A stretch of 64,000 nt of DNA. Source: Fervidobacterium_A thailandense. GTDB taxonomy: Bacteria; Thermotogota; Thermotogae; Thermotogales; Fervidobacteriaceae. Of this stretch, positions 50,920 through 59,431 are shown one piece after another. Under the pieces are notes generated by a model, which had not been told where the DNA came from, did no database searches, and worked only from the letters and a program-made list of their open reading frames with translations. Position numbers and translations under genes: made by a program. The DNA is taken from assembly GCF_041505935.1 (NCBI RefSeq), contig NZ_CP140110.1; one strand, written 5' to 3'. The first letter of the stretch is position 1; each line of letters opens with the position of its first letter.

Positions 50920-51642
50920 TTGGACGTGTTATTCCTGCCCGATCTTCGCCCCACGTGGGATTTAGAGTACGATACCGCGGTCGTGATCGATGTACTCAGG
51001 GCAACAACAACGATAGTCACAGCTTTAGCCAACGGGGCCCTGGAGGTCGTACCGGTCGCCTCCCTGGAAGAGGCGATGGAGTTCGGCAAGAGAGGATACT
51101 TAGTCTGCGGAGAACGTGGAGGACTGAAACCTCCAGAATTCGATCTGGGGAATTCACCGCTTGATTACACTCGCGATCGTGTAGAAGGCAGAAAGATTTG
51201 CATCACCACCTCGAATGGAACGAAAGCCATATTATGCGCTCTCAACTTTTCAAAGCGTGTCTTCCTCGGATCTTTTCTGAACTTATCAACCTTGGCTGAA
51301 CGACTTAAAAATGTCGAAAAAATTATAATCATTTGCGCTGGAAACGAAAAAACGGTATCCTTTGAGGATTGCCTGCTGGCCGGGGCTATCGTGAGCAAAT
51401 TGGTCGGCGCAGACGTGAGTTCAAACGGACCAAACGAGTCAGGTAAATTTTTCCTGAGTGACTCAGCGATGATAGTAAAGTACCTTTGGGAGAGTGTGAG
51501 GTTTCCGAATTTCCACGGTGTCCATGCAAAGAAACTAAGAGAGCTTGGCTTTTCTGAAGACGTTGAGTTCGCAAAAAGCGTCGACCTTTATAGTGTTGTT
51601 CCTGAGTTCGACGGGAACAAGATAGTACCTACGAACCGTTGA
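50920..51642 (+). CDS. 2-phosphosulfolactate phosphatase family protein (ComB-like)
   Basis: A 240-residue protein of the ComB family: 'LPDLRPTWDL', 'AVVIDVLRATTTIVTALANGA' (partly quoted), 'GERGGLKPPEFDLGNSP' and 'TTSNGTKA'. In methanogens ComB works in coenzyme M synthesis, but bacteria without that cofactor often keep it with an unknown role. The start is uncertain: TTG at 50920 is about 17 bases after a GAGGTG; codons nearer that site are GTT and ACG, which would be non-standard. It is 58 bases after the MBL gene. Confidence 0.85.
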   Translation: MDVLFLPDLRPTWDLEYDTAVVIDVLRATTTIVTALANGALEVVPVASLEEAMEFGKRGYLVCGERGGLKPPEFDLGNSPLDYTRDRVEGRKICITTSNGTKAILCALNFSKRVFLGSFLNLSTLAERLKNVEKIIIICAGNEKTVSFEDCLLAGAIVSKLVGADVSSNGPNESGKFFLSDSAMIVKYLWESVRFPNFHGVHAKKLRELGFSEDVEFAKSVDLYSVVPEFDGNKIVPTNR

Positions 51643-51661
51643 GTTCACTTTCGGCAGGTAA

Positions 51662-51946
51662 CTATTCGTTTTTAAAGACGGTGACGACGTACAGAGCCCC
51701 AAATGAGAGCTGAAGGATAGCGGTGATTCGCCCATCGGTGATTCTGATTCGTCCACTCTTCTGAAGTATTGCCTTGGAACCACCCGACTCCAACATTTCA
51801 ACCAGCTCGTCGAGCATGATACTGCGTTCGATCATGCGCTGGAAGGTGTGCGGAGTTAGCAAAATGAGTCTTCCCAGACGGTTAATGTAAATCTCGCTAA
51901 CCTCGCCACCTTCGTCATTTTTCAGCTTCGTGTCGCTATTCGTCAT
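51662..51946 (-). CDS. Small hypothetical protein (DUF4258-like shape)
   Basis: A 94-residue protein with an early 'TPHTFQRMIERSI' and a C-terminal beta hairpin ('LQLSFGALYVVTVF'). The 'H..RM.ER' start followed by a short beta-rich end recalls DUF4258-type small proteins, but the match is by eye and weak. The ATG directly follows the stop of yqeG and a GAAAGGTG site, so it is translated with that gene. No toxin or antitoxin pairing is evident. Confidence 0.6.
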   Translation of the reverse strand: MTNSDTKLKNDEGGEVSEIYINRLGRLILLTPHTFQRMIERSIMLDELVEMLESGGSKAILQKSGRIRITDGRITAILQLSFGALYVVTVFKNE

Positions 51947-52435
51947 CTAACACCTTTCCCCACTCTTTCGTTGGAATTTAAAGACGAGGCGTTCAAATAG
52001 TCGGAGAATTTTCGTTGACAGAAACTCCCTTCTGGTATCGAGCGGATCGACCTTTATCGTAAAGGCTCCCAGTAAATTCCCGAAAAGCACGTCAGTAAAG
52101 AGCTGATCACCGATGACGACAACCTTTTCCTTATCTTGCAAAAGTTCCTTCAGCTTTATTTTTACCTTCCAGACAAGTGGCTTCATCGCACGCCAGATAA
52201 CCTGCACCTCGCAGTTCAACTTCCGAGGTTTACCGTTCGAAACGATAACAACCGTCGCACCTTTAGATTTCAGATATTCAAAAATGTCCAGAACTTTGTC
52301 AGGTATTTCAGAGGACTTCCAAAGGTTGATGGTGTTGTCGAAATCAAATAAAAAAACGCTCTTGCCGTTTTGCAAGAGACTTTCGTAATCTATATCGGTT
52401 ACACTACGCACGGTGAGGTCAATCCTCAAACTCAC
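51947..52435 (-). CDS. yqeG: YqeG family HAD phosphatase
   Basis: A 162-residue HAD-IIIA phosphatase. The catalytic motif is DFDNTI (nucleophile and acid Asp), followed by a motif with 'VIVSNG' and a final 'VVIGDQLFTD'. The size and layout match YqeG of Firmicutes, a phosphatase thought to act on phosphatidylglycerophosphate. Start: GTG adjacent to GGAGGG or TTG six bases on; it overlaps the sigma factor gene stop by four bases. Followed with no gap by the small hypothetical gene. Confidence 0.92.
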   Translation of the reverse strand: MSLRIDLTVRSVTDIDYESLLQNGKSVFLFDFDNTINLWKSSEIPDKVLDIFEYLKSKGATVVIVSNGKPRKLNCEVQVIWRAMKPLVWKVKIKLKELLQDKEKVVVIGDQLFTDVLFGNLLGAFTIKVDPLDTRREFLSTKILRLFERLVFKFQRKSGERC

Positions 52436-53055
52436 CCCTCCAGAAAAGTTAATAGCGAAGCGCTCAAGCGGTTACGCACGATCTTTTTTACCTTCTGAAC
52501 GGTATTGTCCACCTTCTTGAAGTTAACACCAACCTTGTCTTGGATTTCGCGGTAGCTGAAGCCGTCGAGCCAAAGCTGAAATATTTCAATCTCGTCATCC
52601 TTCAGAGATTCAATAACCTCCTCGTAAACGATGCTCAGGATCGCTCGTTTTACGACGTTCTTATCCGTACTCACATCCGGAAGGAAGTAATCTATCTGTT
52701 CGTCCTCATCATCGGTGAATATTGAATCGATACTCGTTGAATCCGATAGCATCTTGTTTTTCTTTCTGTTTTGGTACGTGATAAAGGTCTTTATCTCCGA
52801 CTCAATACTGCGCCATGCGAACGTAGAAAAAGAACTTTTCCCAGGTTCAAAGTAGAATATCGCTTTTATCAAACCTATAAGACCGTTTTGCACGATATCG
52901 TCGAACTCGGCCCAGGGGGCGTAAAACTGCGAAGCAATTTTGACCACCATGGGGTGGAACTTTTCAACGATCAGATCCATAGCCTCGGCCAAGCCACTCT
53001 GTGCGAGTTCAACCAACTTCTCAACCGGTTTGCTCCTTAGAGCGTACTTTATCAT
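52432..53055 (-). CDS. sigH: Alternative sigma-70-family factor, SigH-like
   Basis: A 207-residue sigma factor with region 2 ('EFDDIVQNGLIGLIKAIFYFEPGKSSFSTFAW', partly quoted) and region 4 helix-turn-helix ('LDGFSYREIQDKVGVNFKKVDNTVQKVKKI' in part). It is close to the SigH sigma factors of Thermotogae and Firmicutes: no region 3 and a short linker. In Firmicutes SigH controls early sporulation or competence genes; its role here is unknown. It lies between a NagD-type phosphatase and yqeG in one minus-strand group. The region 4 is longer and acidic in its middle ('DDEDEQ'), which is unusual. Confidence 0.9.
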   Translation of the reverse strand: MIKYALRSKPVEKLVELAQSGLAEAMDLIVEKFHPMVVKIASQFYAPWAEFDDIVQNGLIGLIKAIFYFEPGKSSFSTFAWRSIESEIKTFITYQNRKKNKMLSDSTSIDSIFTDDEDEQIDYFLPDVSTDKNVVKRAILSIVYEEVIESLKDDEIEIFQLWLDGFSYREIQDKVGVNFKKVDNTVQKVKKIVRNRLSASLLTFLEG

Positions 53056-53077
53056 CCAATTTGTCTCCCTCTAAACT

Positions 53078-53917
53078 TCACGAGATAATCTTGGCAAGTG
53101 TTCCTATGTCTTGAACTATGATATGCGGTTTGACGGGACCACGAAGACCATCCTCGGCCGTCGCTTCGCCGGTGAGTACCAGAACGGTCAGTGTACCACT
53201 TCGAATTCCGGCAAGAATGTCGGTGTAAATTCTGTCGCCAACAACGCAAGTTTCGTTCGGCGAGAGCCCGTGGTGACGGATAATCATATCGATTAGCCTC
53301 GGTTCCGGCTTTCCGAAAACGATGTTTGGATAGACTCCGGAGGCCTTCCTCACAACGGAAGCGATGGCACCAGCATCCGGCAAAGGTCCATCCACCGAAG
53401 GACAGTTCAAGTCAGGATTGGTCACCACGAAAAGCGCCCCTCTGGAAACGAAGATCGTGGCCTTTCTGATTTTTTCGTACGTTAACATTAGGTCAAAGGT
53501 TACGACGACGATTTCCGGGTCGTCCTCAACAACGGTGTGGCCAACCCGCCTAAATTCCTCTTTGATCTCCTCCGTGCCCACCACGTACACGCGTTTTGGT
53601 CCAAATTCCTCGAGCAAGTATTCAGCCGTAGCGACACCCGCCGTCACAATTTGTTCTCGCGAAAGCTGGAAACCAAGTCTTCGAAATTCCTCTAAGTAGC
53701 TGTCAATACTCTTGTTCGAATTGTTCGTAAGAAAGACAAGCCTGCAACCTTTTTTAAGGACCGTCTCGTAAAAAAGCTTGGAACCATCGAACGGTTTACC
53801 ACTTAAGTAGAACGTACCATCTATATCCAGTATGAACAGTTTGCAATTTTTCACCCGTTCCAGACTTCCATCGTCAACCTCGATAACACGCGCATCGTCA
53901 AGTATCGATTCTCTCAC
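53078..53917 (-). CDS. HAD-IIA family hydrolase (NagD/AraL-like)
   Basis: A 279-residue phosphatase of the NagD type. Motif I is LDIDGTFYL, with motif II in 'FLTNNS' and a C-terminal 'VVGDRIYTDILAG'. The capped HAD-IIA fold includes 'GVATAEYLLEEFG' and 'NPDLNCPS'. Such enzymes dephosphorylate sugar phosphates or nucleotides; the substrate is unknown. GTG start overlaps the stop of the Mini-RNase III gene, with GAGGTGG seven bases before. Confidence 0.92.
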   Translation of the reverse strand: MRESILDDARVIEVDDGSLERVKNCKLFILDIDGTFYLSGKPFDGSKLFYETVLKKGCRLVFLTNNSNKSIDSYLEEFRRLGFQLSREQIVTAGVATAEYLLEEFGPKRVYVVGTEEIKEEFRRVGHTVVEDDPEIVVVTFDLMLTYEKIRKATIFVSRGALFVVTNPDLNCPSVDGPLPDAGAIASVVRKASGVYPNIVFGKPEPRLIDMIIRHHGLSPNETCVVGDRIYTDILAGIRSGTLTVLVLTGEATAEDGLRGPVKPHIIVQDIGTLAKIIS

Positions 53918-54393
53918 CTTTTTTCCACCTCACTGGAACGTTTTAGGTCGTCTGCATCTGTCGAAATGTCCTCCACATCGGATCTGAGCGCTACTTCCAA
54001 CAATGCCTTCAACCTACTGCGGTCAGTTAGGTAAAGATACCCGACCAGTGCTTCGAACCCCGTGCTTCGCATGTATCGCTTATCACCGCCGTGCCTCCGT
54101 GCGCCTTTGCTGTTTATACCTCTTCTAACTACGCCAAGCTCCTTTTCGTTCAAAAGCGGTTCGATTATACCCAGAAGTCGACTCTGACCATCCCTCGAAA
54201 CTAAGCGACTTGCACCTCGGTGCAGACGATCAACTTTCGTATCTCTGAGTACGAACAACTTCGCGTACAGGTTAAAAACCGCATCACCGATGTACGCGAG
54301 TACATCTATGGAGACTTCTTCCGGATTCACCGAGGTATCCGGAAAGAACCCAGCTGGTGAGTTATCATCCGAGAGGAGGGGCAAAGCTACCAT
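53914..54393 (-). CDS. mrnC: Mini-ribonuclease III
   Basis: About 159 residues: an RNase III-type catalytic domain without a dsRNA-binding domain ('SIDVLAYIGDAVFNLYAK' and 'STGFEALVGYLYLT', with its acidic residues), as in MrnC that trims 23S rRNA ends. The ATG at 54393 is used; the GGGAG site abuts it, and a TTG nine bases downstream (54384) has better spacing. A longer frame up to 54897 is antisense to tmk and is rejected. It overlaps the HAD-IIA start by four bases. Two RNase III proteins in one genome is normal for this layout. Confidence 0.9.
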   Translation of the reverse strand: MVALPLLSDDNSPAGFFPDTSVNPEEVSIDVLAYIGDAVFNLYAKLFVLRDTKVDRLHRGASRLVSRDGQSRLLGIIEPLLNEKELGVVRRGINSKGARRHGGDKRYMRSTGFEALVGYLYLTDRSRLKALLEVALRSDVEDISTDADDLKRSSEVEKR

Positions 54394-54436
54394 CTCCCAC
54401 ACGTAATCGTTGATACTGCTACGGAAATCCGTTGTT

Positions 54437-54442
54437 ATTATA
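54437..54442 (-). promoter_or_regulatory. Extended -10 promoter of the mrnC-yqeG group
   Basis: Minus strand TATGGTATAAT: TGn plus perfect TATAAT, about 45 bases before the mrnC start; no -35 consensus. Confidence 0.55.
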
Positions 54443-54463
54443 CCATAGTACGGGCTTTTATGA

Positions 54464-54469
54464 TAGAAT
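54464..54469 (+). promoter_or_regulatory. Weak extended -10 promoter of tmk
   Basis: Plus strand TGATAGAAT gives TGn plus TAGAAT, 55 bases before the tmk start. It faces the mrnC promoter. Confidence 0.4.
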
Positions 54470-54523
54470 TTTCCTGTACCACACTGATGAGAATGCAAAA
54501 GCAGCGTCGGAGGTGTTGTTGGG

Positions 54524-55132
54524 TTGTTCATATCGTTTGAAGGGCTCGATGGTTGCGGCAAGAGTACGCAAATAGAATTGCTCGCTGCGTATTTTGAAAG
54601 GAACGGGATTGAATACGTGAGAGTCAGGGAACCCGGTGGCACGAGTTTGGGTGAAGAAATTCGCAAACTCTTGCTCCACAAAGAAATGTGCGCAAGGAGT
54701 GAGTTGCTACTTTTCCTCGCGTCGCGAGCGCAACTTGTGGAAGAGGTGATAAAACCTGCCTTAAGTCGAGGAGTTGTTGTCATTGCGGACCGCTTCGCAC
54801 ATTCAAGCAACGCGTACCAGGGATGTGGACGCGGTTTGGGATACGAACTTGTCAAAAGCTTGAACGATTTTGCAACCGACAGGGTATATCCCGACATCGT
54901 GTTCTTCCTTGATATACCGGAGGAAACCGTGTTTCAGCGGTTGGGAGTTGAAAAGGACAGAATCGAGAGGGAGACCTCAGAATTTTGGCGAAACGTTCGG
55001 ACTTGCTATATGAAGATGGCACAGGAAGAACCGGAAAGGTTCATCGTGATAGACGGCACAGCCGATGTGAGCGAAATTCACGAGAAGATCATCGGAGTTG
55101 TCCGGGCAAGAATGCGTGGGAAAAAATACTAA
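54524..55132 (+). CDS. tmk: Thymidylate kinase
   Basis: A 202-residue P-loop kinase converting dTMP to dTDP. P-loop GLDGCGKST, DR(F) motif in IADRFAHSSNAYQG, and a Lys/Arg-rich lid ('RLGVEKDRIERE'). Length is standard. The TTG start follows GGAGGTG with eight bases. It converges on fliQ, with 18 bases between stops, and no clear terminator. Confidence 0.96.
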   Translation: MFISFEGLDGCGKSTQIELLAAYFERNGIEYVRVREPGGTSLGEEIRKLLLHKEMCARSELLLFLASRAQLVEEVIKPALSRGVVVIADRFAHSSNAYQGCGRGLGYELVKSLNDFATDRVYPDIVFFLDIPEETVFQRLGVEKDRIERETSEFWRNVRTCYMKMAQEEPERFIVIDGTADVSEIHEKIIGVVRARMRGKKY

Positions 55133-55150
55133 CTTGTCAGAAAGACGAAA

Positions 55151-55417
55151 TCAGACCATACTCATGTATTTTTCGATGATGTCTTTCACGAACTCAATCA
55201 TACTCTCGACCATCCAACCGAAAAGAAAGAGGAGTGTGATAAAGACTACTATTATCCTTGGAGCGAACGTTAGCGTTTGCTCGTGGATTTGTGTTGCCGC
55301 CTGGAATATGCTTATGAGGATACCAACGACCAGACTCACCAAAAGCGGTGGAAGTATGAGTGTTAATAATAACCTGATGGCATGCTGCATGACGTCTATG
55401 AACACCTCAAGCGTCAC
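55151..55417 (-). CDS. fliQ: Flagellar export component FliQ
   Basis: An 88-residue membrane protein with two helices, the normal FliQ length, and the typical 'LLPPLLVSLVVGILISIFQAATQIHEQTLTF' core (partly quoted). It is part of the type III export gate with FliP and FliR. It is the last gene of the chemotaxis/flagellar operon; FliR and FlhB, which often follow, are not here because tmk lies next, in the opposite direction. Confidence 0.95.
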   Translation of the reverse strand: MTLEVFIDVMQHAIRLLLTLILPPLLVSLVVGILISIFQAATQIHEQTLTFAPRIIVVFITLLFLFGWMVESMIEFVKDIIEKYMSMV

Positions 55418-55449
55418 CGCAATCCCTCCGCAAAAAGCCGACAGCTTAA

Positions 55450-56217
55450 CTACCGAGCAAAACTCTTGACCAGGCTAACTATTACCGACTCCCAACCGTT
55501 TGCCAAGACGAAAATCAGTACCTTGAAGGGTAACGAAACAAGCACGGGAGGTATCATTATCATACCAAGAGACAATAGAATACTGGCAACAACCATATCT
55601 ATGACAATGAACGGGATGTAAAGGAGTATTCCCATCTTGAAACCTATCTCGATCTCTCCAAGTACGAAAGCCGAAACCAGGATGCTATCTGGTGCTTTGT
55701 CGATAGACTCCACACTTTGTTTTAACGCGTTAGCAAGTACGAAAACGTTATCTTCGTTGTGATGTGTGATAAGTTCGGCTATCATGAACTTCCTCACGCT
55801 TTTCATAGTTCGGTCGAAAAACTCCTGGTAGGTTATCTTCCCATCCACGTACGGTTGAATGGCGTTCTGATTTATCTCGTTCCAGGTAGGTTGCATGATG
55901 AAAAACGTAAGAATCAAAGCCAGCCCGATCAGAACTTGGTTGGGAGGAACCTGCCTCGTACCGAGTGCGTTCCTAACAAACGAAAAGACAATGATTATAC
56001 GAGTGAACGAGGTAAAAAGGATCAAGATACTCGGAGCGAGCGTTAGTACCGTTAAAACTAAAAGTATCTCCAGGGTAGCAACAAGATCCCTGGGACGTTG
56101 TGTCGGGGTTACTTGTATGCTGATACCAGGAAGGGGAACCTCGTCCTGAGCAAAAACCAGGTTGGGCAGAATCAGAAGGAGAAACGCGAGAAAAATTAGT
56201 CTGTGCCCATTCTTCAC
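55450..56217 (-). CDS. fliP: Flagellar export component FliP
   Basis: A 255-residue export-gate protein with a cleavable signal peptide (residues ~1-23, VFAQ), then four helices; the signature 'LTSFTRIIIVFSFVRNALGTRQVPPNQVLIGLALIL' (partly quoted) is clear. GTG start overlaps the FliO stop by four bases. The gap to fliQ is 32 bases. Confidence 0.96.
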   Translation of the reverse strand: MKNGHRLIFLAFLLLILPNLVFAQDEVPLPGISIQVTPTQRPRDLVATLEILLVLTVLTLAPSILILFTSFTRIIIVFSFVRNALGTRQVPPNQVLIGLALILTFFIMQPTWNEINQNAIQPYVDGKITYQEFFDRTMKSVRKFMIAELITHHNEDNVFVLANALKQSVESIDKAPDSILVSAFVLGEIEIGFKMGILLYIPFIVIDMVVASILLSLGMIMIPPVLVSLPFKVLIFVLANGWESVIVSLVKSFAR

Positions 56218-56552
56218 TTTTTACCACCCACATATCTACTCAGCAAGGACCTAAAATCATCGGGCGGTTCAAGCTCGCCCTCATCGATCGTGTCGAGTTT
56301 CTTCACCACTTCTGCGTGAGAAGGCGAGACCAGAATAACGTAATATTCCTTGAGGACCCTCACAAGAACCAGTGAAACGTTACGATCCACGTACACGCGA
56401 CTCACAACCTTAGCAAAACGCCCCCCAACGGCGTTGGGGAGCCTTTTCCTCAAAAACCAATATGTCGCTAAGAGAAGCAAGCTGACGAGTAATAAGCCTA
56501 TGAAGAACGAAACCAACTGCCCTATGGTAACCGCACTCCCGAAAGCGAACAC
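56214..56552 (-). CDS. fliO: FliO-like flagellar export protein
   Basis: About 112 residues: an N-terminal membrane helix (residues ~10-35) and a short cytoplasmic part with 'VVSRVYVDRNVSLVLVRVLKEYYVILVS' (partly quoted), as in FliO, plus the position between cheY and fliP. The chosen GTG at 56552 is two bases after the cheY stop; a longer frame to 56696 is antisense-free but would read through cheY in another frame and is rejected. FliO assists FliP/Q/R assembly. Sequence conservation in FliO is low, so the call relies on position and topology. Confidence 0.75.
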   Translation of the reverse strand: MFAFGSAVTIGQLVSFFIGLLLVSLLLLATYWFLRKRLPNAVGGRFAKVVSRVYVDRNVSLVLVRVLKEYYVILVSPSHAEVVKKLDTIDEGELEPPDDFRSLLSRYVGGKK

Positions 56553-56553
56553 C

Positions 56554-56916
56554 TTATTTTGCCGTAACCTTCTGAACGGCCTCGATAACCCTCGAAGCCT
56601 GGAACGGTTTGACGATAAAGTCTTTTGCACCAGCCTGGATTGCTTCGATAACCATAGCTTGTTGGCCCATCGCACTGCAAACAATAATCGTCGCATTCGG
56701 ATCGATCTTCTTAATTTCCTTTATGGCATCGATGCCGTTCATTTCCGGCATCGTGATATCCATCGTAACTACGTCAGGCTTCAGTTCCTTGTACTTTTCA
56801 ACCGCTTCAACACCGTTCGCAGCCTCTCCAACGACCTCGTGACCGGCCTTCGTCAGTATATCCTTCAACATCATCCTCATGAACGCCGCATCGTCAACAA
56901 CCAAAACTCTTGCCAT
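56554..56916 (-). CDS. cheY: Chemotaxis response regulator CheY
   Basis: A 120-residue single receiver domain: acidic pair in VVDDA, phospho-acceptor Asp53 in TMDITMPEMNG, Thr/Ser in VCSAMGQ and Lys in IVKPF. Length and style match Thermotoga CheY. It directly follows cheW, one base after its stop region, and precedes FliO. It carries the signal from CheA to the flagellar motor switch. Confidence 0.96.
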   Translation of the reverse strand: MARVLVVDDAAFMRMMLKDILTKAGHEVVGEAANGVEAVEKYKELKPDVVTMDITMPEMNGIDAIKEIKKIDPNATIIVCSAMGQQAMVIEAIQAGAKDFIVKPFQASRVIEAVQKVTAK

Positions 56917-56917
56917 C

Positions 56918-57361
56918 TCATGCCACCTCCGAACCTATGATTTCCTTGAGCATTTCTTCCAAATTCAAGTAAACGATGAGTCTGTTACCCTTTTTGATTA
57001 AACCTTTAGATTTCCGACCATAGGTGTTCATCTTCCCCAAATTCGTTTCGAGCTCACCTTCGTTCGTTCTTAAAACACCCACGACCTCATCCACCATCAA
57101 ACCGAACTCGACATCCTCAACTTTGACAATGATTATCTTCCGGTAATCCTTCTGCTCCACACCTGTCAGCAACGTTGGGAGGCTTATCACCGGTACTATC
57201 TTTCCCCTGAGATTAATAACCCCCTCGATAATCTTCCGAGCGCGTGGTACTGGCGTAATATCCACTTTCTCGATCACCATCTCTACGTATTCCACATCTA
57301 TTGCCATCTCTTGGTTGAGGGCCTTGAAAACAAGAACCTCAAACTCCCTCACTTGTTCCAT
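56918..57361 (-). CDS. cheW: Chemotaxis coupling protein CheW
   Basis: A 147-residue CheW domain: 'FEVLVFKALNQEMAIDVEYVEMVIE' beginning, 'VINLRGKIVPVISL' in the middle and the usual beta ending. It couples receptors to CheA. ATG at 57361 follows GAGGTGAAATTT; the GTG at 57370 overlapping the cheA stop is less likely. No receptor (MCP) gene is in the window. Confidence 0.95.
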   Translation of the reverse strand: MEQVREFEVLVFKALNQEMAIDVEYVEMVIEKVDITPVPRARKIIEGVINLRGKIVPVISLPTLLTGVEQKDYRKIIIVKVEDVEFGLMVDEVVGVLRTNEGELETNLGKMNTYGRKSKGLIKKGNRLIVYLNLEEMLKEIIGSEVA

Positions 57362-57366
57362 AAATT

Positions 57367-59415
57367 TCACCTCACACTCTCGATTATGTTCGTAACATCA
57401 AGGATCAGCGCAATACTACCGTCTCCGAGTGTGGCCCCACCGCTGAATATCTTAACGTCACTGAAAACCTTGCCAAGTGATTTGATAACGATGTCTTCTT
57501 GCCCAATCAACGTGTCAACTGCGATTCCGTACTTCCTTGTTCCATACCTAACCACAACAACGTTCATCTCTGCTGGTGTTTTCTCGTGCTCCATGCCGAA
57601 GACTTCCCACAGCTTTATCAAAGGTATGACCTCACCGCGTATTACGATGACTTCCTCATTTTGAACGACCTTTATTTCATCGGCCGTAATTATCAACGTA
57701 CTGTCGATGATGGATATTGGAATTGCGTACACGAAGTTATTAACCTTCACAAGCAACGCCTGGATTATTGCGAGTGTTAAGGGCAACCTGATGGTAACTT
57801 TGGTACCTTTCCCCAACTTACTCTCGATCGAGACCGTTCCGTTGAGCGATTCTATCGTGTTTTTCACCACATCCATTCCAACACCACGACCGGAAAGTTC
57901 GCTAACCTGCTCTTTGGTGGAGAAACCAGGCAAGAAGATGAACTCGAAAATTCGCTCATCAGGAAGCCCCTGTGCCTTCTCCTCCGTAATCAACCCTTTC
58001 TCGATAGCCTTTCTAAGGATCTTTTCGCGGTCCATCCCCCTACCGTCGTCCTCAACTTCTATAACGACGTTGTTTCCTTCATGGCGTGCTGAAAGCTTAA
58101 CTGTGCCTATCGGAGGCTTGCCAAGAGCGATCCTCTCTTCCTTCGTCTCGATACCGTGGTCGATTGCATTGCGAATGAGGTGTACTAAAGGATCACCTAT
58201 GACTTCCACGAACGTTCTGTCAAGCTCGGTCTCCTCTCCTTCCATGATGAAGTTGATCTCTTTGCCGAGGTTCCTGGCAAGGTCTCTGACCATCCTCGGG
58301 AACCGGTTGAAGACGAACTCGATTGGTACCATCCTGACCTTCATTACAACGTTTTGAAGATCGAGCGTTATCCTACTCAACTGCGCAAGTGACTCATCAA
58401 CTTCCTTTATGTTGTACTTCTTCAAAATATCCGCGATGCGGCTACGGGCGATAACGAGCTCTCCCATCAAGTTCATGAGGTTATCAAGTTTTTCAATATC
58501 GACACGAACCGTCTGCGTGATTTTCGCACGCTTTTCTTCGGTTTTCTTCACCTGTTGAACGGCTTCATCCGCTTTTTCGTTTTCTTGTTTCTTTGTTTCT
58601 TCTTCAACGCTGATCGGTTTGACATGAACGCTCTTAATTTCCGAGATTCTCATGATCTTCTCGTAAATCTTCTCGGCTGGTACGTTCCCGATGCCAATGA
58701 GCTCCACGGTTAAGTCGAACTTCTCGTTTTCAATATCCTCAACGGACGGAACGGTCTTAACCACTTCCACCCCTATTTCCTCAAGAGTGTGGAAGACCAT
58801 GTACATCCGCGCCGATTTTAGTTGCGTTCCCTCTTGAAGGTTTACGACGATATGGTAAGCTGGAACGTTACGCTTCTTTGCTTCCAGAAGAACGTCCTTC
58901 AGTACTTCTTCGGCAAAGTTGTCTGGAAGGGCTTGCACTGCGGTACCAACCTTCGCACCAACTTGGACTTGTTCAGCTTTCAACTGTTCTGCACCCTTCT
59001 CCTTGAAAACCCTGGAACTGATTTGTTCACCGGTAGCGATCCTTTCAAAAATCTCGGTCAGTCCGCGAACATCCTCGGTGATCTCGTCGCTTCCGGTGTT
59101 AACAATGTTCTGCAACATCTTCTCAATTAGGTCAAGACCGGCGAAAAGAAAGTCGAGCTCATTACTGGTTATCTTGACCTTTCCAGAACGTACAGCATCC
59201 AGGTAATTTTCCATCCGGTGGCAAAGTTTCGCAAGATTTTCAAATCCCATAGTTCCAGCCATACCCTTCAGCGTGTGCAAAGCTCTGAAGGCTTTGTTAA
59301 TTTGCTCCATGTCCGAGGTATTTTTCTCAAGCTCAAGAAGCGATTCGTTTAAAAGTTGGATGTACTCTTTAGATTCGTCTATAAAAACTCCAAGGTATTC
59401 ACCGAAGTCTCCCAT
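57367..59415 (-). CDS. cheA: Chemotaxis histidine kinase CheA
   Basis: A 682-residue kinase with the five-part layout: P1 with the phosphorylated His47 in ALHTLKGMAGT; P2, the CheY-binding domain, near residues 160-260; P3 dimer helices; P4 ATPase with the N-box 'LIRNAIDHGIE', the G1 box 'EDDGRGMD' and GRGVGMDVVK; and P5, the CheW-like domain, at the end. It matches the well-studied Thermotoga CheA in size and order. It is the first chemotaxis gene of the operon, 16 bases after the preceding unknown gene. Confidence 0.97.
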   Translation of the reverse strand: MGDFGEYLGVFIDESKEYIQLLNESLLELEKNTSDMEQINKAFRALHTLKGMAGTMGFENLAKLCHRMENYLDAVRSGKVKITSNELDFLFAGLDLIEKMLQNIVNTGSDEITEDVRGLTEIFERIATGEQISSRVFKEKGAEQLKAEQVQVGAKVGTAVQALPDNFAEEVLKDVLLEAKKRNVPAYHIVVNLQEGTQLKSARMYMVFHTLEEIGVEVVKTVPSVEDIENEKFDLTVELIGIGNVPAEKIYEKIMRISEIKSVHVKPISVEEETKKQENEKADEAVQQVKKTEEKRAKITQTVRVDIEKLDNLMNLMGELVIARSRIADILKKYNIKEVDESLAQLSRITLDLQNVVMKVRMVPIEFVFNRFPRMVRDLARNLGKEINFIMEGEETELDRTFVEVIGDPLVHLIRNAIDHGIETKEERIALGKPPIGTVKLSARHEGNNVVIEVEDDGRGMDREKILRKAIEKGLITEEKAQGLPDERIFEFIFLPGFSTKEQVSELSGRGVGMDVVKNTIESLNGTVSIESKLGKGTKVTIRLPLTLAIIQALLVKVNNFVYAIPISIIDSTLIITADEIKVVQNEEVIVIRGEVIPLIKLWEVFGMEHEKTPAEMNVVVVRYGTRKYGIAVDTLIGQEDIVIKSLGKVFSDVKIFSGGATLGDGSIALILDVTNIIESVR

Positions 59416-59431
59416 ATAAACGTCCCTCCTT

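Noticed and set aside
54394..54897. Long N-terminal extension of the Mini-RNase III frame.
   Set aside because: It is the antisense of tmk, has no ribosome binding site, and the family does not have this part.
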